From contig JAWKKE010000003.1 in the NCBI GenBank assembly GCA_041393415.1, forward strand, positions 186,001 to 250,000: a stretch of 64,000 bases of DNA, written 5' to 3'. Numbering within the stretch: position 1 is the stretch's first letter; the number at the start of each line of letters is the position of its first letter. The notes under the pieces were generated by a model that made no database searches, had not been told where the DNA came from, and saw nothing but the letters and a program-made list of their open reading frames with translations. A program made the position numbers and the translations under genes. The stretch is from Thermoleophilia bacterium. Lineage in GTDB: Bacteria > Actinomycetota > Thermoleophilia > UBA2241. Shown here piece by piece: positions 44,086 to 52,751 of this stretch.

Positions 44086-44129
44086 CGTTGACGACCCCCC
44101 GACTCGGCTGAGTCGGGGGGTCGTCAACG
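44086..44129 (-). terminator. Strong hairpin between the two binding-protein genes
   Basis: A perfect 20-bp stem with loop GGCT (44106-44109): arm CGTTGACGACCCCCCGACTC and its complement. It lies 24 bases after the upstream binding-protein stop and about 35 bases before the next start. There is no T-run after it. It may attenuate transcription into the rest of the operon or protect the upstream mRNA. Confidence 0.7.
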
Positions 44130-44153
44130 GTGATGCTGGTGCGCGATCGCTGC

Positions 44154-45362
44154 CTACTCCACGACCTTCCAGCCGGCGTCAGTGATCTCGTACATCGTGA
44201 GATCGCTGGTGGAGAGGCCGTTGTGGTCGGTGGCGGACATGGTGAACGTGCCTCCGATGCCGACGAAGCCCGAGGTCTTCTCGATCTCGTCGCGGAGGGC
44301 GGCCGGCGTGAGGTCACCCTCGACGCGATTGGCCGCTTCGACGATGAGATGCAGAGCGTCGTAGGCGTGACCAGCGAAGGTGTTCGGGTTCTCGCCGTAC
44401 GCTGCTTCGTAGGCCGTGATGAAGTCTGTCGCGACTCGGAACTCCTCGGAGTCTTCGCCGTAGGTCTCGGGGACAAGGATCTTGCCGGCAGCAAACTTGA
44501 CGCCCTCTGCGGCGTCGCCAGCGCCGGTAATGAACTCCATGCGCGCGATGCCGTGGCTGCCGTAGAGCGGAATGCCCACGTCCAGATCCTTGACGTTCTT
44601 GGCGATGATCGCGGCCTCCTTGCCGGCCGTCCACATGACGATCGCCTGGGCGTCGGAGTTCTTGATCTTCGTGATCTGGGCGGTCATGTCTGAGTCGCCG
44701 GGGTTGAAGGTCTCGTCGGCGACGATCTTGATGCCGGCGTCGGGAGCGTCGGCGACGAGAACCGCCTGACCATCCTTGCCGAAGCCGCCGCTGTCGGTGA
44801 TCAATCCGATCTTCGTGATGTTCTGCTTCTTGAGATAGTCGAGCGTGAACGGCACGACGATTGTGTTGGACCACGGGGTCGCGAACACTAGAGGATCCAC
44901 GGGGTTAGTGATCACCGTGGCGCCGGCCATTGAGACCTGAGGGATCTCGGCGCGCTGTACGTCGCCTCGCATCGCCATCGTCTGGCCGCTGCCGGTTGCG
45001 CCGATGATGGCGATGACGTCGTCTTGTTCGATGAGCTTCGCCGTGGCGGCGACGGCTTTCGCCTCGTCGGTGGCGTCGTCCTCGTAGATCACCTCGAGCT
45101 TGCGGCCGTTGATGCCGCCCGCGTCGTTGATCTTCGCGACCTCCATCTCGAGGACGTTCTTCTCTGGCTGCCCGAGGCCGGCATATGTGCCGGTGAGCGA
45201 CACGATCGCACCGATCTTAATCGGGTTCTCGTCACTCACCGCCGGCGACGTGCTCTCAGATGACGTTGTGCTGTCGCCGCACGCTCCGATGGTGATGGCC
45301 AACGCGACCGCCAAAGCAGCGAACAGCGCCGCCATGGTGAGCCGCAACAACCTTCCTCGCAT
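44154..45362 (-). CDS. Amino-acid ABC transporter substrate-binding lipoprotein 2
   Basis: A 402-residue binding protein with a lipoprotein signal ending at the Cys of IGACGDS. It shows the same core as its neighbour (IKIGAIVSLTGTYAGLGQ; INDAGGINGRKLEVI; IIGATGSGQ) but differs through much of the ligand-binding cleft. It probably serves the same LivHMGF permease with another specificity. ATG 45362 is preceded by GGAGGT at eight bases; the longer open frame upstream is Arg/Ser-rich noise. Confidence 0.92.
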   Translation of the reverse strand: MRGRLLRLTMAALFAALAVALAITIGACGDSTTSSESTSPAVSDENPIKIGAIVSLTGTYAGLGQPEKNVLEMEVAKINDAGGINGRKLEVIYEDDATDEAKAVAATAKLIEQDDVIAIIGATGSGQTMAMRGDVQRAEIPQVSMAGATVITNPVDPLVFATPWSNTIVVPFTLDYLKKQNITKIGLITDSGGFGKDGQAVLVADAPDAGIKIVADETFNPGDSDMTAQITKIKNSDAQAIVMWTAGKEAAIIAKNVKDLDVGIPLYGSHGIARMEFITGAGDAAEGVKFAAGKILVPETYGEDSEEFRVATDFITAYEAAYGENPNTFAGHAYDALHLIVEAANRVEGDLTPAALRDEIEKTSGFVGIGGTFTMSATDHNGLSTSDLTMYEITDAGWKVVE

Positions 45363-45405
45363 GTGATCTACCTCCGTCCTCGTTTGGGTGCGCGCTCCGA
45401 CCGGC

Positions 45406-45822
45406 TCATATGCGCGCGATCTCCTCTTGGCTGACGAGCGCGACCGACGTTCTCTGAAGGAGTGAGAGCGCCTGGTCGATGTCGGCGACATTGACGACCA
45501 CGTAGGTCGCGATGAGAGAGTAGACATACTCGATGTTCACGCCGGCGTCCGAAACTCTCTTGAGAACGTCGGCGAGCCCCCCGGGGTGGTCGGGAAGGTT
45601 GAGGCAGATCACATCCGAGATCTTGACGGTGAAGCCTGCGTCGGTAAGCGCTCGTTGGCCTGTCGCGGGATCGTCGACCACGAGGCGCACGATGCCGAAG
45701 CCTGCTGTGTCTGAGATGGAGAACCCGCGGATACTGACGCCGGTCGCGCCGAGGACTTCGCTTACTTCAGTGAGACGGCCGGCCTTGTTTTCGACGAAGA
45801 CGCTGAGCTGTTGGACGTTCAA
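45406..45822 (-). CDS. Tandem ACT-domain protein heading the Liv operon
   Basis: A 138-residue protein of two ACT domains, a paralog of the ACT protein beside iorAB. The first domain reads NVQQLSVFVENKAGRLTEVS and the second LPDHPGGLADVLKRVSDAG. It probably binds an amino acid and regulates uptake or activation. A TTG start (45822), preceded by GAGGGGGG, is inferred. It is the first gene of the minus-strand operon ACT-SBP2-SBP1-livHMGF-paaK. Confidence 0.85.
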   Translation of the reverse strand: MNVQQLSVFVENKAGRLTEVSEVLGATGVSIRGFSISDTAGFGIVRLVVDDPATGQRALTDAGFTVKISDVICLNLPDHPGGLADVLKRVSDAGVNIEYVYSLIATYVVVNVADIDQALSLLQRTSVALVSQEEIARI

Positions 45823-46038
45823 TGCCTGCCCCCCTCACGCACGACGCGCGCTGTGGGCTGCTTGCATGATGCAACGGCCCCCCGCGACCTCTGGGATCAT
45901 CCGGCGCAACTTGCGGTACGCTGCGACGAGCGATCGTTCGCGCATAATAACACAGCCTATGTGCAGGGAAGAGACCTTGGCTGAGGAGTGCGTTGCATGA
46001 CCGCTTCGTCGTTGGGGGGGCAGTGGGGGTGGCTGTGC

Positions 46039-46044
46039 TATCCT
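46039..46044 (+). promoter_or_regulatory. -10 box for leaderless glnS transcript
   Basis: TATCCT lies seven bases before GTG 46052, with no ribosome site between. It sits in a 229-base divergent gap between the ACT gene and glnS that otherwise shows nothing I can name. Confidence 0.45.
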
Positions 46045-46051
46045 CGGTGCC

Positions 46052-47752
46052 GTGAGCGCTGCTACGCCAACCTCGCCGGAACGCGGCGACTTCATTCGCG
46101 AGATCGTCGCTGCCGACCTTCGGGAGGGCCGATCTCAGACCGTGGTTACACGGTTTCCCCCTGAGCCGAACGGCTATCTACACATCGGTCATGCCAAGTC
46201 CATCTGCCTCAACTTCGGCATCGCAGCGGAGTTCGACGGATGTTGCCACCTTCGTCTTGACGACACGAATCCCACCAAAGAGGAGCAAGAGTACATCGAC
46301 GCCATCGAGACGGACGTGCGCTGGCTGGGGTTCGACTGGGGCGATCATCTCTACCACGCTTCGGACTACTTTGAGCAACTGTACGAATGGGCGGTCCACC
46401 TCGTGAGGACCGGTATGGCATACGTCGACGATCTCGATGCCGACGGCATCCGCGAGTATCGGGGGACGCTGACCGAGCCCGGGAGAGAGAGCCCGTGGCG
46501 CAATCGGTCGGTCGACGAGAACCTCGATCTCTTCGCGCGCATGCGCGCCGGCGAGTTCCCCAACGGCGCTAGAGTCCTGCGTGCGCGCATCGACATGGCC
46601 GCCGGAAACATGTGCATGCGCGACCCCGTGCTCTATCGAATCCTTCATGCAGCCCATCCGCGTACGGGTGAGGCGTGGTGCATCTATCCCACCTACGACT
46701 TCGCGCACGGGCAGTCAGACGCGATCGAGGGCATCACGCACTCCATCTGCACGCTCGAGTTCAAGGACCACCGGCCGCTCTACGATTGGCTCATCGAGAA
46801 ACTGCCTGTGCCCTCGCGCCCGCGGCAGTTCGAGTTTGCGCGGCTCAGCCTGACTCACACGGTGCTGTCCAAGCGTGTGCTGCTGCGTCTCGTGAGCGAG
46901 GGTCATGTGCGCGCTTGGGACGATCCTCGCATGCCGACGATCTCGGCGCTTCGCCGTCGCGGGTTTCCGCCCGAGGGGATCCGCGATTTCGCGACCATGA
47001 TAGGTGTGGCCAAAGCCGACAACGTGGTCGAGGTTGGCATGCTCGAGCATGCTGTTCGCGTCGTACTGAATCGAGCCGCGCCCCGCCGCATGGCCGTACT
47101 CAATCCGCTCAAGGTCGTGCTCGAGAACTACCCCGAGGGCGAAGTCGAGACGGTCGACGCGGTTAATAACCCGGAGGATCCGGACGCGGGTTCGCGGCCT
47201 GTCGCGTTCGCGCGCGAGCTCTGGATTGAGCGTGACGATTTCATGGAACAGCCTCCGGCGAAGTTCTTCCGGCTGGCGCCTGGGCGCGAAGTCCGTTTGC
47301 GCTATGCGTACTTCATCACTTGCCGCGAAGTCGTCAAAGACGCCGAGGGCCAGATCGTCGAATTGCGTTGCACCTACGATCCTGCCACGCGGGGCGGCGA
47401 CGCTCCGGACGGTCGGCGGCCAAAGGCGACCCTGCACTGGGTGTCGGCCGCGCACGCGGTACCTGCTGAGGTCAGGCTTTACGATCACCTCTTCCGCAGC
47501 CCTCATCCTGGGACCGACGGTCACGAGCTCTTCGAAGATCTGAATCCGGATTCCGAGACTGTGCTCGCCTCGTGCCTTGTGGAGCCTTCGCTCTCGAGCC
47601 TGGCGGTCGGCGAGACGGTGCAATTCGAACGGCTCGGGTACTTCTGTCCAGACCGCGATTCATCCGCCGATGCTCTGGTGTTCAATCGCACCTTGACGCT
47701 CAAAGACGCGTGGGCCAGGCTGCAAGCTCGGGGGCGGCAGAACGAGGCGTGA
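46052..47752 (+). CDS. glnS: Glutaminyl-tRNA synthetase
   Basis: A 566-residue class I synthetase. The HIGH motif is in PPEPNGYLHIGHAKS, the Glu/Gln discriminating pocket in LRLDDTNPTKEEQEYIDAI (read in part), and the KMSKS-like motif is TVLSKRVLL. The C-terminal beta-barrel domain binds the anticodon. It charges tRNA-Gln directly, in contrast to the GatCAB route common in Actinobacteria. tRNA-Gln(CUG) lies about 100 bases downstream. GTG 46052 probably starts a leaderless mRNA. Confidence 0.95.
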   Translation: MSAATPTSPERGDFIREIVAADLREGRSQTVVTRFPPEPNGYLHIGHAKSICLNFGIAAEFDGCCHLRLDDTNPTKEEQEYIDAIETDVRWLGFDWGDHLYHASDYFEQLYEWAVHLVRTGMAYVDDLDADGIREYRGTLTEPGRESPWRNRSVDENLDLFARMRAGEFPNGARVLRARIDMAAGNMCMRDPVLYRILHAAHPRTGEAWCIYPTYDFAHGQSDAIEGITHSICTLEFKDHRPLYDWLIEKLPVPSRPRQFEFARLSLTHTVLSKRVLLRLVSEGHVRAWDDPRMPTISALRRRGFPPEGIRDFATMIGVAKADNVVEVGMLEHAVRVVLNRAAPRRMAVLNPLKVVLENYPEGEVETVDAVNNPEDPDAGSRPVAFARELWIERDDFMEQPPAKFFRLAPGREVRLRYAYFITCREVVKDAEGQIVELRCTYDPATRGGDAPDGRRPKATLHWVSAAHAVPAEVRLYDHLFRSPHPGTDGHELFEDLNPDSETVLASCLVEPSLSSLAVGETVQFERLGYFCPDRDSSADALVFNRTLTLKDAWARLQARGRQNEA

Positions 47753-47805
47753 CCAACGGCGGCAAGCGGTCTGGCATGTGACGAGCGCCGGCGGTGTCGC
47801 TGAGC

Positions 47806-47834
47806 TTGAGGCGCTTGGCTGCTCGCGGTAGACT
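47806..47834 (+). promoter_or_regulatory. Promoter of tRNA-Gln
   Basis: TTGAGG (47806-47811) and TAGACT (47829-47834) are spaced 17 bases, ending about 20 bases before the tRNA 5' end. Confidence 0.5.
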
Positions 47835-47853
47835 CTTCTTGCTTCTACGGCGC

Positions 47854-47929
47854 TGGCGAGTGGCCTAATTGGCAAGGCACCTGACTCTGGATCAGGGGAT
47901 TGAAGGTTCGAGTCCTTCCTCGCCAGCCA
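47854..47929 (+). tRNA. tRNA-Gln (CUG anticodon)
   Basis: A complete cloverleaf: acceptor TGGCGAG pairs with CTCGCCA, anticodon stem CCTGA/TCAGG closes the loop CTCTGGA with anticodon CTG, and the T-arm is GAAGG-TTCGAGT-CCTTC. The 73-nt tRNA ends with discriminator G at 47926, followed by an encoded CCA. Confidence 0.95.
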
Positions 47930-48088
47930 ACTTGCTCCCCTCTTCACCTCTCGGCAGAACCGCCGCCACGATCGTCTTCACGAAGAGCATGCGGAGTGGT
48001 GTCGCCATGGATGTCGTGATCGCCCTGTGGCTCCGGAGGCTGCGCCGCCGTGCACCTTGGGCGGTGGAGTTGCGAATTGCGGGCAGGA

Positions 48089-48164
48089 TGGTAGCGCATA
48101 CGGGATTTGAACCCGTGCTACCGCCGTGAGAGGGCGGCGTCCTAGGCCCCTAGACGAATGCGCC
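48089..48164 (-). tRNA. tRNA-Glu (CUC anticodon)
   Basis: Complete cloverleaf on the minus strand: acceptor GGCGCAT pairs with ATGCGCT (one G-U), the D-arm TCGTCTAG is as in other tRNA-Glu, and the anticodon stem CCGCC/GGCGG closes loop CTCTCAC with anticodon CTC. The T-arm is CGGG-TTCAAAT-CCCG. CCA is encoded (48089-48091). Confidence 0.95.
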
Positions 48165-48197
48165 ACGGTAGACCACCGTACAAGCGGTGGGGCGGTT

Positions 48198-48225
48198 AGT
48201 GTAGCAGAACCCGCCGCCGCGGCAA
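48198..48225 (-). promoter_or_regulatory. Promoter of tRNA-Glu
   Basis: On the minus strand TTGCCG (48225-48220) and TACACT (48203-48198) are 16 bases apart, about 34 bases upstream of the tRNA 5' end. Confidence 0.5.
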
Positions 48226-48317
48226 AACCGGGCGGGACTGGTATGCTTCGGCGTGCCGGAGGCCGGTCAGGGGGAGGCAAACATGCAGTGTAGTGTCGCC
48301 CGGCACGCCAAAGAGGG

Positions 48318-49364
48318 ATGCGTCACGATGCCGTGGGAGCCTGCGGATTGATCGTGCTGCGCCGGTGTCGTTCGCGAGGGGTGCTCGTCTGGTTGTTGAT
48401 TGTCGCGCCCGCGCTCGCGCTTCTGTGGGTCGGTCTGGAGACGGCTCGGGCCGACAGTGGGCGGAGTGCCGCCGATATCGCGAGTGCAGACCCTCGTGTC
48501 GCGGCCGTGATCGAGGGCACAGATGCGACTGTCGACGAGAGCCTCTGGGGCGACGCCGAGATTGGTCGCGGAGCGACTCTCGTCTACAGCTGGTCGGCGG
48601 CGCAGGCGAGGTCGGTGGAAGACACATGGCCGCTGCTCCCGGGTGACGCCAACGATGTGCCCGTGCCGCCCTTCGTGGTCGTAGAGCACCACCTTCGTCT
48701 CGACAACTTGACCAGTATCCGGGTCGACGTTCTGCTGGATGAAGATCGCATTCTGCAGATCCATCCACTCGTGGGCGAGACGACGTACAACGTTCGCGAG
48801 GAGACGTGGCCACCATTCTCGTGGATTCCGTGGTTCACCGCGCGTCCATGGGTAATCGCCCCAGTCCTGATTGCCCTGGTTCTCTGGGTGACCACCCGCG
48901 CCTGGCGGCGTTCGCGTGCTTGGAATCGACGACTTCCCTCGATGACGCGTCACGACCGGCAGTTCATTCTGCGGCTGAGCATGGTGCTCTTCTTGCTCGC
49001 TGGGATCGCCTGGCAGGTGTACGAGACGCTTGTCGCAGCGCGATTCCCGTCGGTTGCAGTACGGGGCCTCGATGCCGTCGAGTTGGTGGCTCTACCGGCG
49101 CTCCTCTTTCCGCCAGCGCTCTTCCTTGCCGCGCTGGCGCTCGAATTCACCCCGGGTCCGCATCGCGTTGCCTGGGGATTGGTGGCTGTCATCGCGGGGG
49201 CTGGGAGTGCGTACAACCTGGCCACCGCCACCTTCGGGACAGCCGGCAACCTCAACTTGAGCTACTACATCCTGCTCGGCGTGTTGGCGCTTCTTACGGC
49301 TCCTCGGGCTTTCTCCGCAGGACGCATGGGCTGGAGCCGGCACGGCATCCCGTTCTACTCCTAG
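48318..49364 (+). CDS. Uncharacterised membrane protein
   Basis: A 348-residue protein I do not recognise. It has an N-terminal membrane helix (about residues 22-42), an extracytoplasmic-like domain of about 120 residues, and six or so further helices in the C-terminal half (for example WVIAPVLIALVLWV and YYILLGVLALLTA). No catalytic motif is visible. The start is uncertain: ATG 48318 lies directly after GAGGG without spacing; a later TTG or GTG would still leave the signal helix. It stands between tRNA-Glu and a leaderless gene, with no functional neighbour. Confidence 0.65.
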   Translation: MRHDAVGACGLIVLRRCRSRGVLVWLLIVAPALALLWVGLETARADSGRSAADIASADPRVAAVIEGTDATVDESLWGDAEIGRGATLVYSWSAAQARSVEDTWPLLPGDANDVPVPPFVVVEHHLRLDNLTSIRVDVLLDEDRILQIHPLVGETTYNVREETWPPFSWIPWFTARPWVIAPVLIALVLWVTTRAWRRSRAWNRRLPSMTRHDRQFILRLSMVLFLLAGIAWQVYETLVAARFPSVAVRGLDAVELVALPALLFPPALFLAALALEFTPGPHRVAWGLVAVIAGAGSAYNLATATFGTAGNLNLSYYILLGVLALLTAPRAFSAGRMGWSRHGIPFYS

Positions 49365-49421
49365 CATCACGACACCTGGTTCGGCCGCGACGCGAAGTAG
49401 CCCGAGTGCTCGCGTCTCCGC

Positions 49422-49427
49422 TATGCT
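49422..49427 (+). promoter_or_regulatory. -10 box for leaderless LbH carbonic-anhydrase-like gene
   Basis: TATGCT lies six bases before ATG 49434 with no ribosome site between. Confidence 0.45.
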
Positions 49428-49433
49428 GTAGAC

Positions 49434-49976
49434 ATGTCTATTACGGCTTTTGGTGATAGGTCTCCTCTGTTTGGCGCCGGGACGTTTGTGCATCCCGATG
49501 CGACGATCATCGGGGATGTGGTGCTGGAGGACGGTGCCAGCGTCTGGCCGGGTGCGGTCCTGCGCGGAGACGTCGAACGGATCGTCATCGGCGCGCACAC
49601 GAGCTTTCAGGACAATAGTGTTGCGCACACCGATCACGAGTGCCCGCTGACCGTAGGGCCACATTGCGTGGTCGGTCACGGGGTGATTCTTCACGGCGCG
49701 ACCATCGGAGCTCGGTGCCTTGTGGGTATGGGCAGCACGGTTCTCAACGGGTGCGAAGTAGGCGACGACTGCATCATCGGTGCGAATGCACTCCTCACTC
49801 AAGGCAAGGTGTTTCCGCCGCGCAGCCTCATCGTCGGCGCGCCCGCCAAAGTGGTGCGCGAACTCACGGACGAAGACATCGAGGTTCGCGCATCCCTGTG
49901 CGACATGTATGTCGAACGTGGGCGACGCTACTTGGAGCTTGGGCTGGGTGCGGATCTCGCGGCGTTTCGTCGTTAG
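49434..49976 (+). CDS. Gamma-class carbonic anhydrase-like protein (left-handed beta-helix)
   Basis: A 180-residue hexapeptide-repeat protein. Repeats such as PDATIIGDV, DGASVWPGAVLRGD and GARCLVGMGSTVLNG build the beta-helix. The metal-binding histidines expected for gamma carbonic anhydrase are in SVAHTDHECPL and GHGVILHGA. Many such proteins have unproven activity (YrdA/CaiE group); in some complex I they are accessory subunits, though that link is not shown here. The start is ATG 49434 after a TATGCT -10. Confidence 0.86.
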   Translation: MSITAFGDRSPLFGAGTFVHPDATIIGDVVLEDGASVWPGAVLRGDVERIVIGAHTSFQDNSVAHTDHECPLTVGPHCVVGHGVILHGATIGARCLVGMGSTVLNGCEVGDDCIIGANALLTQGKVFPPRSLIVGAPAKVVRELTDEDIEVRASLCDMYVERGRRYLELGLGADLAAFRR

Positions 49977-50265
49977 GGCAGCGCGCTTCGCGGGCCAGCT
50001 AGCGACTAGCGGCGCCTCTCGGCAGGCCAAGACCCATCAGTGAAGACTTCGGTATTCCAGGTGTCGTTTTCTGTTGGCGCGAGCTCGCCTGGGTCCAGTC
50101 GCGCCGCAGTCGATGTGGGGCGCGGCCAGACCAGGAGACGGTTTCGCGCTCGCGTCTGCTCTTGGCTACGCGCGGCGTGCGCGTGCGGCGAGGCTGCGGC
50201 TGGGCTGGTACGATGATCGTGGAGAACGCGGAGAAGGGCCGTGGTACGTCCCTGAAGGAGGGCTC

Positions 50266-51834
50266 ATGACCGATCATAGCCAGGATACTGCGTCGCAGCC
50301 GAACGTCGAGGATCTCAAGGCCAAGGCGTACAAGCCCATGGAAGATGCGATGGCACTCCACCCCTTCTACCGCGGCAAGATCGAGACAACCCTCAAGTGT
50401 TGCATACGGGACTTCAACGACTTCGGCGTCTGGTACACGCCGGGGGTGAGTAAGCCGTGCCTGGACATTCGCGATAATCCCGAGAAGGTCTACGAGCATA
50501 CGAACAAGTGGAACACCGTGGCCGTCATCAGCGACGGAACGCGGGTGCTGGGCATGGGCGACATAGGTCCCAAAGCGGGCATGCCGGTCATGGAGGGCAA
50601 GAGTCTCCTCTACAAGTACCTCGGGGGCGTCGACGGGTTCCCGCTGATGGTCGACACCAAGGATCCGGACAAGTTCATTGAGTTCGTGAAGCTCGTGCAA
50701 CCTGGTCTTGGCGGAGTGAATCTCGAGGATATCGCTCAGCCCAAGTGCTTCCGCATCCTCGACACCCTGCGCGAGGAATGCGAGATCCCCGTGTGGCACG
50801 ATGACCAGCAAGGGACCGCTTGTGTGACGCTCGCCGGCCTCATCAATGCTCTCAAGGTCGTTGGCCGCAACATAGCCGACGTGAAGATCGCCTTCATCGG
50901 CTCGGGGGCGGCCAATGTGGCTATCAGCCGGCTCATCTTCGCTCACGGTGCTGATCCGGCGAAGTGTGTCGTTGTCGACAGCAAGGGCATCCTCAACCGC
51001 GAGCGCACAGACATCGAGGCGGTCAAGGCTGAGTGGGTGGACAAGTGGAAGTACTGCCAGATCACGAACGCGGAGGGTAAGCGCGGCGGTATCGAAGAGG
51101 CTCTCAAGGGCGCCGACGTCTGCATCGCGTTGAGCAAGCAGGGCCCAGATACTCTCCAGAAGGAGTGGATCCGCGGCATGGCGCCAGACCCGATCGTCTT
51201 CGCGTGCGCCAACCCCATTCCGGAGATGTGGCCGTGGGATGCCAAGGAGGCTGGCGCCGCCGTAGTCGCCACCGGTCGCTCAGATTTCCCCAATCAGGTT
51301 AACAATTCTGTGGGCTTTCCGGGGATATTTCGTGGGACTCTCGACGTGCGCGCCAAGACGATCACCGACGAGATGTGCATTGCCGCCGCACTCGAGCTCG
51401 CCAAGGTCGCTGAAGACAAGGGCCTGAGCGCCGACTACATCATGCCGACTATGGACGATTGGGAGGTCTTCCCGCGAGAAGCGGCGGCAGTCGCCATGAA
51501 GGCGATCGAGCAGGGTATCGCCCGCCGCACGGACCTCACGTTTGAACAGGAGGTTCGGGAGGCGACGGCGATCATCGCACGCGCCAGAGGTCTCGTTCAG
51601 GACTCGATGGCTCTCGGCTACATCAAGATGCCACCAGAAAGCGTGGCTCCCCTGCCGACCAAAGAAGCGATGAAGGCGATGGGGCGCAGCGCGGGGGACT
51701 ACGCCGGCGATCTCGCCGACAAGGCCGTGGAAGCTGTCGGTCCCGCGGCGCAGAAGGCCGCCGAAGCCGCGCAGACTGCGGTCGATAGGGTCACTGAGGC
51801 GATCAAGCGACTCAGTGATCGCAAGCAGCCGTGA
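50266..51834 (+). CDS. NAD(P)-dependent malic enzyme with C-terminal Ala-rich tail
   Basis: A 522-residue enzyme converting malate to pyruvate and CO2 with NAD(P)H. The catalytic Tyr motif is WYTPGVSKPCLDI, the Lys region VLGMGDIGPKAGMPVMEG, metal site VWHDDQQGTACVTLAG and the nucleotide loop IGSGAANVAISRLI. From about residue 475 a helical tail (DKAVEAVGPAAQKAAEAAQ, AVDRVTEAIKRL) is added beyond the enzyme fold; it looks amphipathic. GGAGGG lies before ATG 50266, discarding a 64-codon frame extension. The 289-base gap upstream shows a TACGAT box near 50209. Confidence 0.92.
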   Translation: MTDHSQDTASQPNVEDLKAKAYKPMEDAMALHPFYRGKIETTLKCCIRDFNDFGVWYTPGVSKPCLDIRDNPEKVYEHTNKWNTVAVISDGTRVLGMGDIGPKAGMPVMEGKSLLYKYLGGVDGFPLMVDTKDPDKFIEFVKLVQPGLGGVNLEDIAQPKCFRILDTLREECEIPVWHDDQQGTACVTLAGLINALKVVGRNIADVKIAFIGSGAANVAISRLIFAHGADPAKCVVVDSKGILNRERTDIEAVKAEWVDKWKYCQITNAEGKRGGIEEALKGADVCIALSKQGPDTLQKEWIRGMAPDPIVFACANPIPEMWPWDAKEAGAAVVATGRSDFPNQVNNSVGFPGIFRGTLDVRAKTITDEMCIAAALELAKVAEDKGLSADYIMPTMDDWEVFPREAAAVAMKAIEQGIARRTDLTFEQEVREATAIIARARGLVQDSMALGYIKMPPESVAPLPTKEAMKAMGRSAGDYAGDLADKAVEAVGPAAQKAAEAAQTAVDRVTEAIKRLSDRKQP

Positions 51835-51850
51835 GCCGCCGTAGGGTGAG

Positions 51851-52744
51851 ATGACGCTGGAATCGGGTGCCACGCTCATCGCGAAGAGTAGCGACGCGGT
51901 CCGCGACATCGATGTCGAGCGCGTGGCGGAGACCATCGCCGGTCTGTGCCTGACAACATGCTGCGACGCTCCGGAGGACGTGACTGAGGCGCTGCGCAGT
52001 GCTCGTGAGACAGAGCTCAGCGGAGTAGGGCGCGAGATCCTCGATCAACTGCTGGAGAACGCCGCGATCGCCGCCGAACGCAGGGTTCCGCTGTGTCAGG
52101 ACACCGGCTTCGCCGTCGTCTTCGCCGACGTGGGCCAAGATGTGCATTTCGTGGGCGGCGACTTCATCGCCGCGGTCAACGAGGGCGTGCGACGTGGCTA
52201 CCGTGATGGTTTTCTGCGTAAGTCGATCGTCGCCGAGCCGGCACACGCTCGACGCAACACGGGAGACAACACGCCTGCCATTGTGCACACGAGGCTGGTT
52301 CCCGGACGCGGTGTGCGGTTGACGCTGATGGCGAAGGGCGGCGGCGCCGAGAACATGAGCGCGCTGGCGATGCTCAAGCCCTCAGATGGATGGGCAGGCG
52401 TGGCGCAGACCGTCGTCGAGACCGTGAGCAGAGCCGGATCCAATCCTTGTCCGCCCACGATCGTGGGCGTCGGGATCGGCGGGACCATCGAGATGGTGAC
52501 GCTACTGGCCAAGAGGGCTCTTCTGCGGGAGATCGGTTCGCGACATCGCGATCCACGGCTGGCGGAGCTCGAGGATGAGCTGCTGGTGGCGGTCAACGCT
52601 CTCGGCATCGGCCCTCAGGGTCTGGGCGGCAGCACCACATCGCTGGCCGTCTTCATCGAGGAGATGCCATGCCACATCGCCAGCATGCCGGTCGCCGTGA
52701 ATGTGCAGTGCCACGCTCAGCGGCATCGAACGGCAGTGCTGTGA
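51851..52744 (+). CDS. Fumarate hydratase class I, alpha subunit (two-subunit type)
   Basis: A 297-residue subunit (TtdA/FumA N-domain type). The three [4Fe-4S] cysteines are in VPLCQDTGF, NPCPPTIVG and VNVQCHAQRHR. Other motifs are RRNTGDNTPAIVHTRLVPG and GGGAENMSALAMLKPSDGW. It forms the oxygen-sensitive fumarase (or tartrate dehydratase) with the next gene. It follows the malic enzyme by 16 bases, linking malate use. Tartrate specificity cannot be excluded. Confidence 0.92.
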   Translation: MTLESGATLIAKSSDAVRDIDVERVAETIAGLCLTTCCDAPEDVTEALRSARETELSGVGREILDQLLENAAIAAERRVPLCQDTGFAVVFADVGQDVHFVGGDFIAAVNEGVRRGYRDGFLRKSIVAEPAHARRNTGDNTPAIVHTRLVPGRGVRLTLMAKGGGAENMSALAMLKPSDGWAGVAQTVVETVSRAGSNPCPPTIVGVGIGGTIEMVTLLAKRALLREIGSRHRDPRLAELEDELLVAVNALGIGPQGLGGSTTSLAVFIEEMPCHIASMPVAVNVQCHAQRHRTAVL

Positions 52745-52751
52745 GGGACCG

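Noticed and set aside
44086..44129. Perfect palindrome considered as a protein-binding operator or insertion scar
   Set aside because: The stem is long, GC-rich, with a 4-base loop between two genes on one strand, so a transcript hairpin is more likely; no flanking repeats or transposase remain.
47869..48129. 86-codon plus-strand frame between the tRNAs
   Set aside because: It starts inside tRNA-Gln and ends inside tRNA-Glu; no ribosome site and no motif.
50074..50265. Frame extension before the malic enzyme
   Set aside because: No similarity to malic enzyme N-termini; GGAGGG before ATG 50266 fixes a later start.
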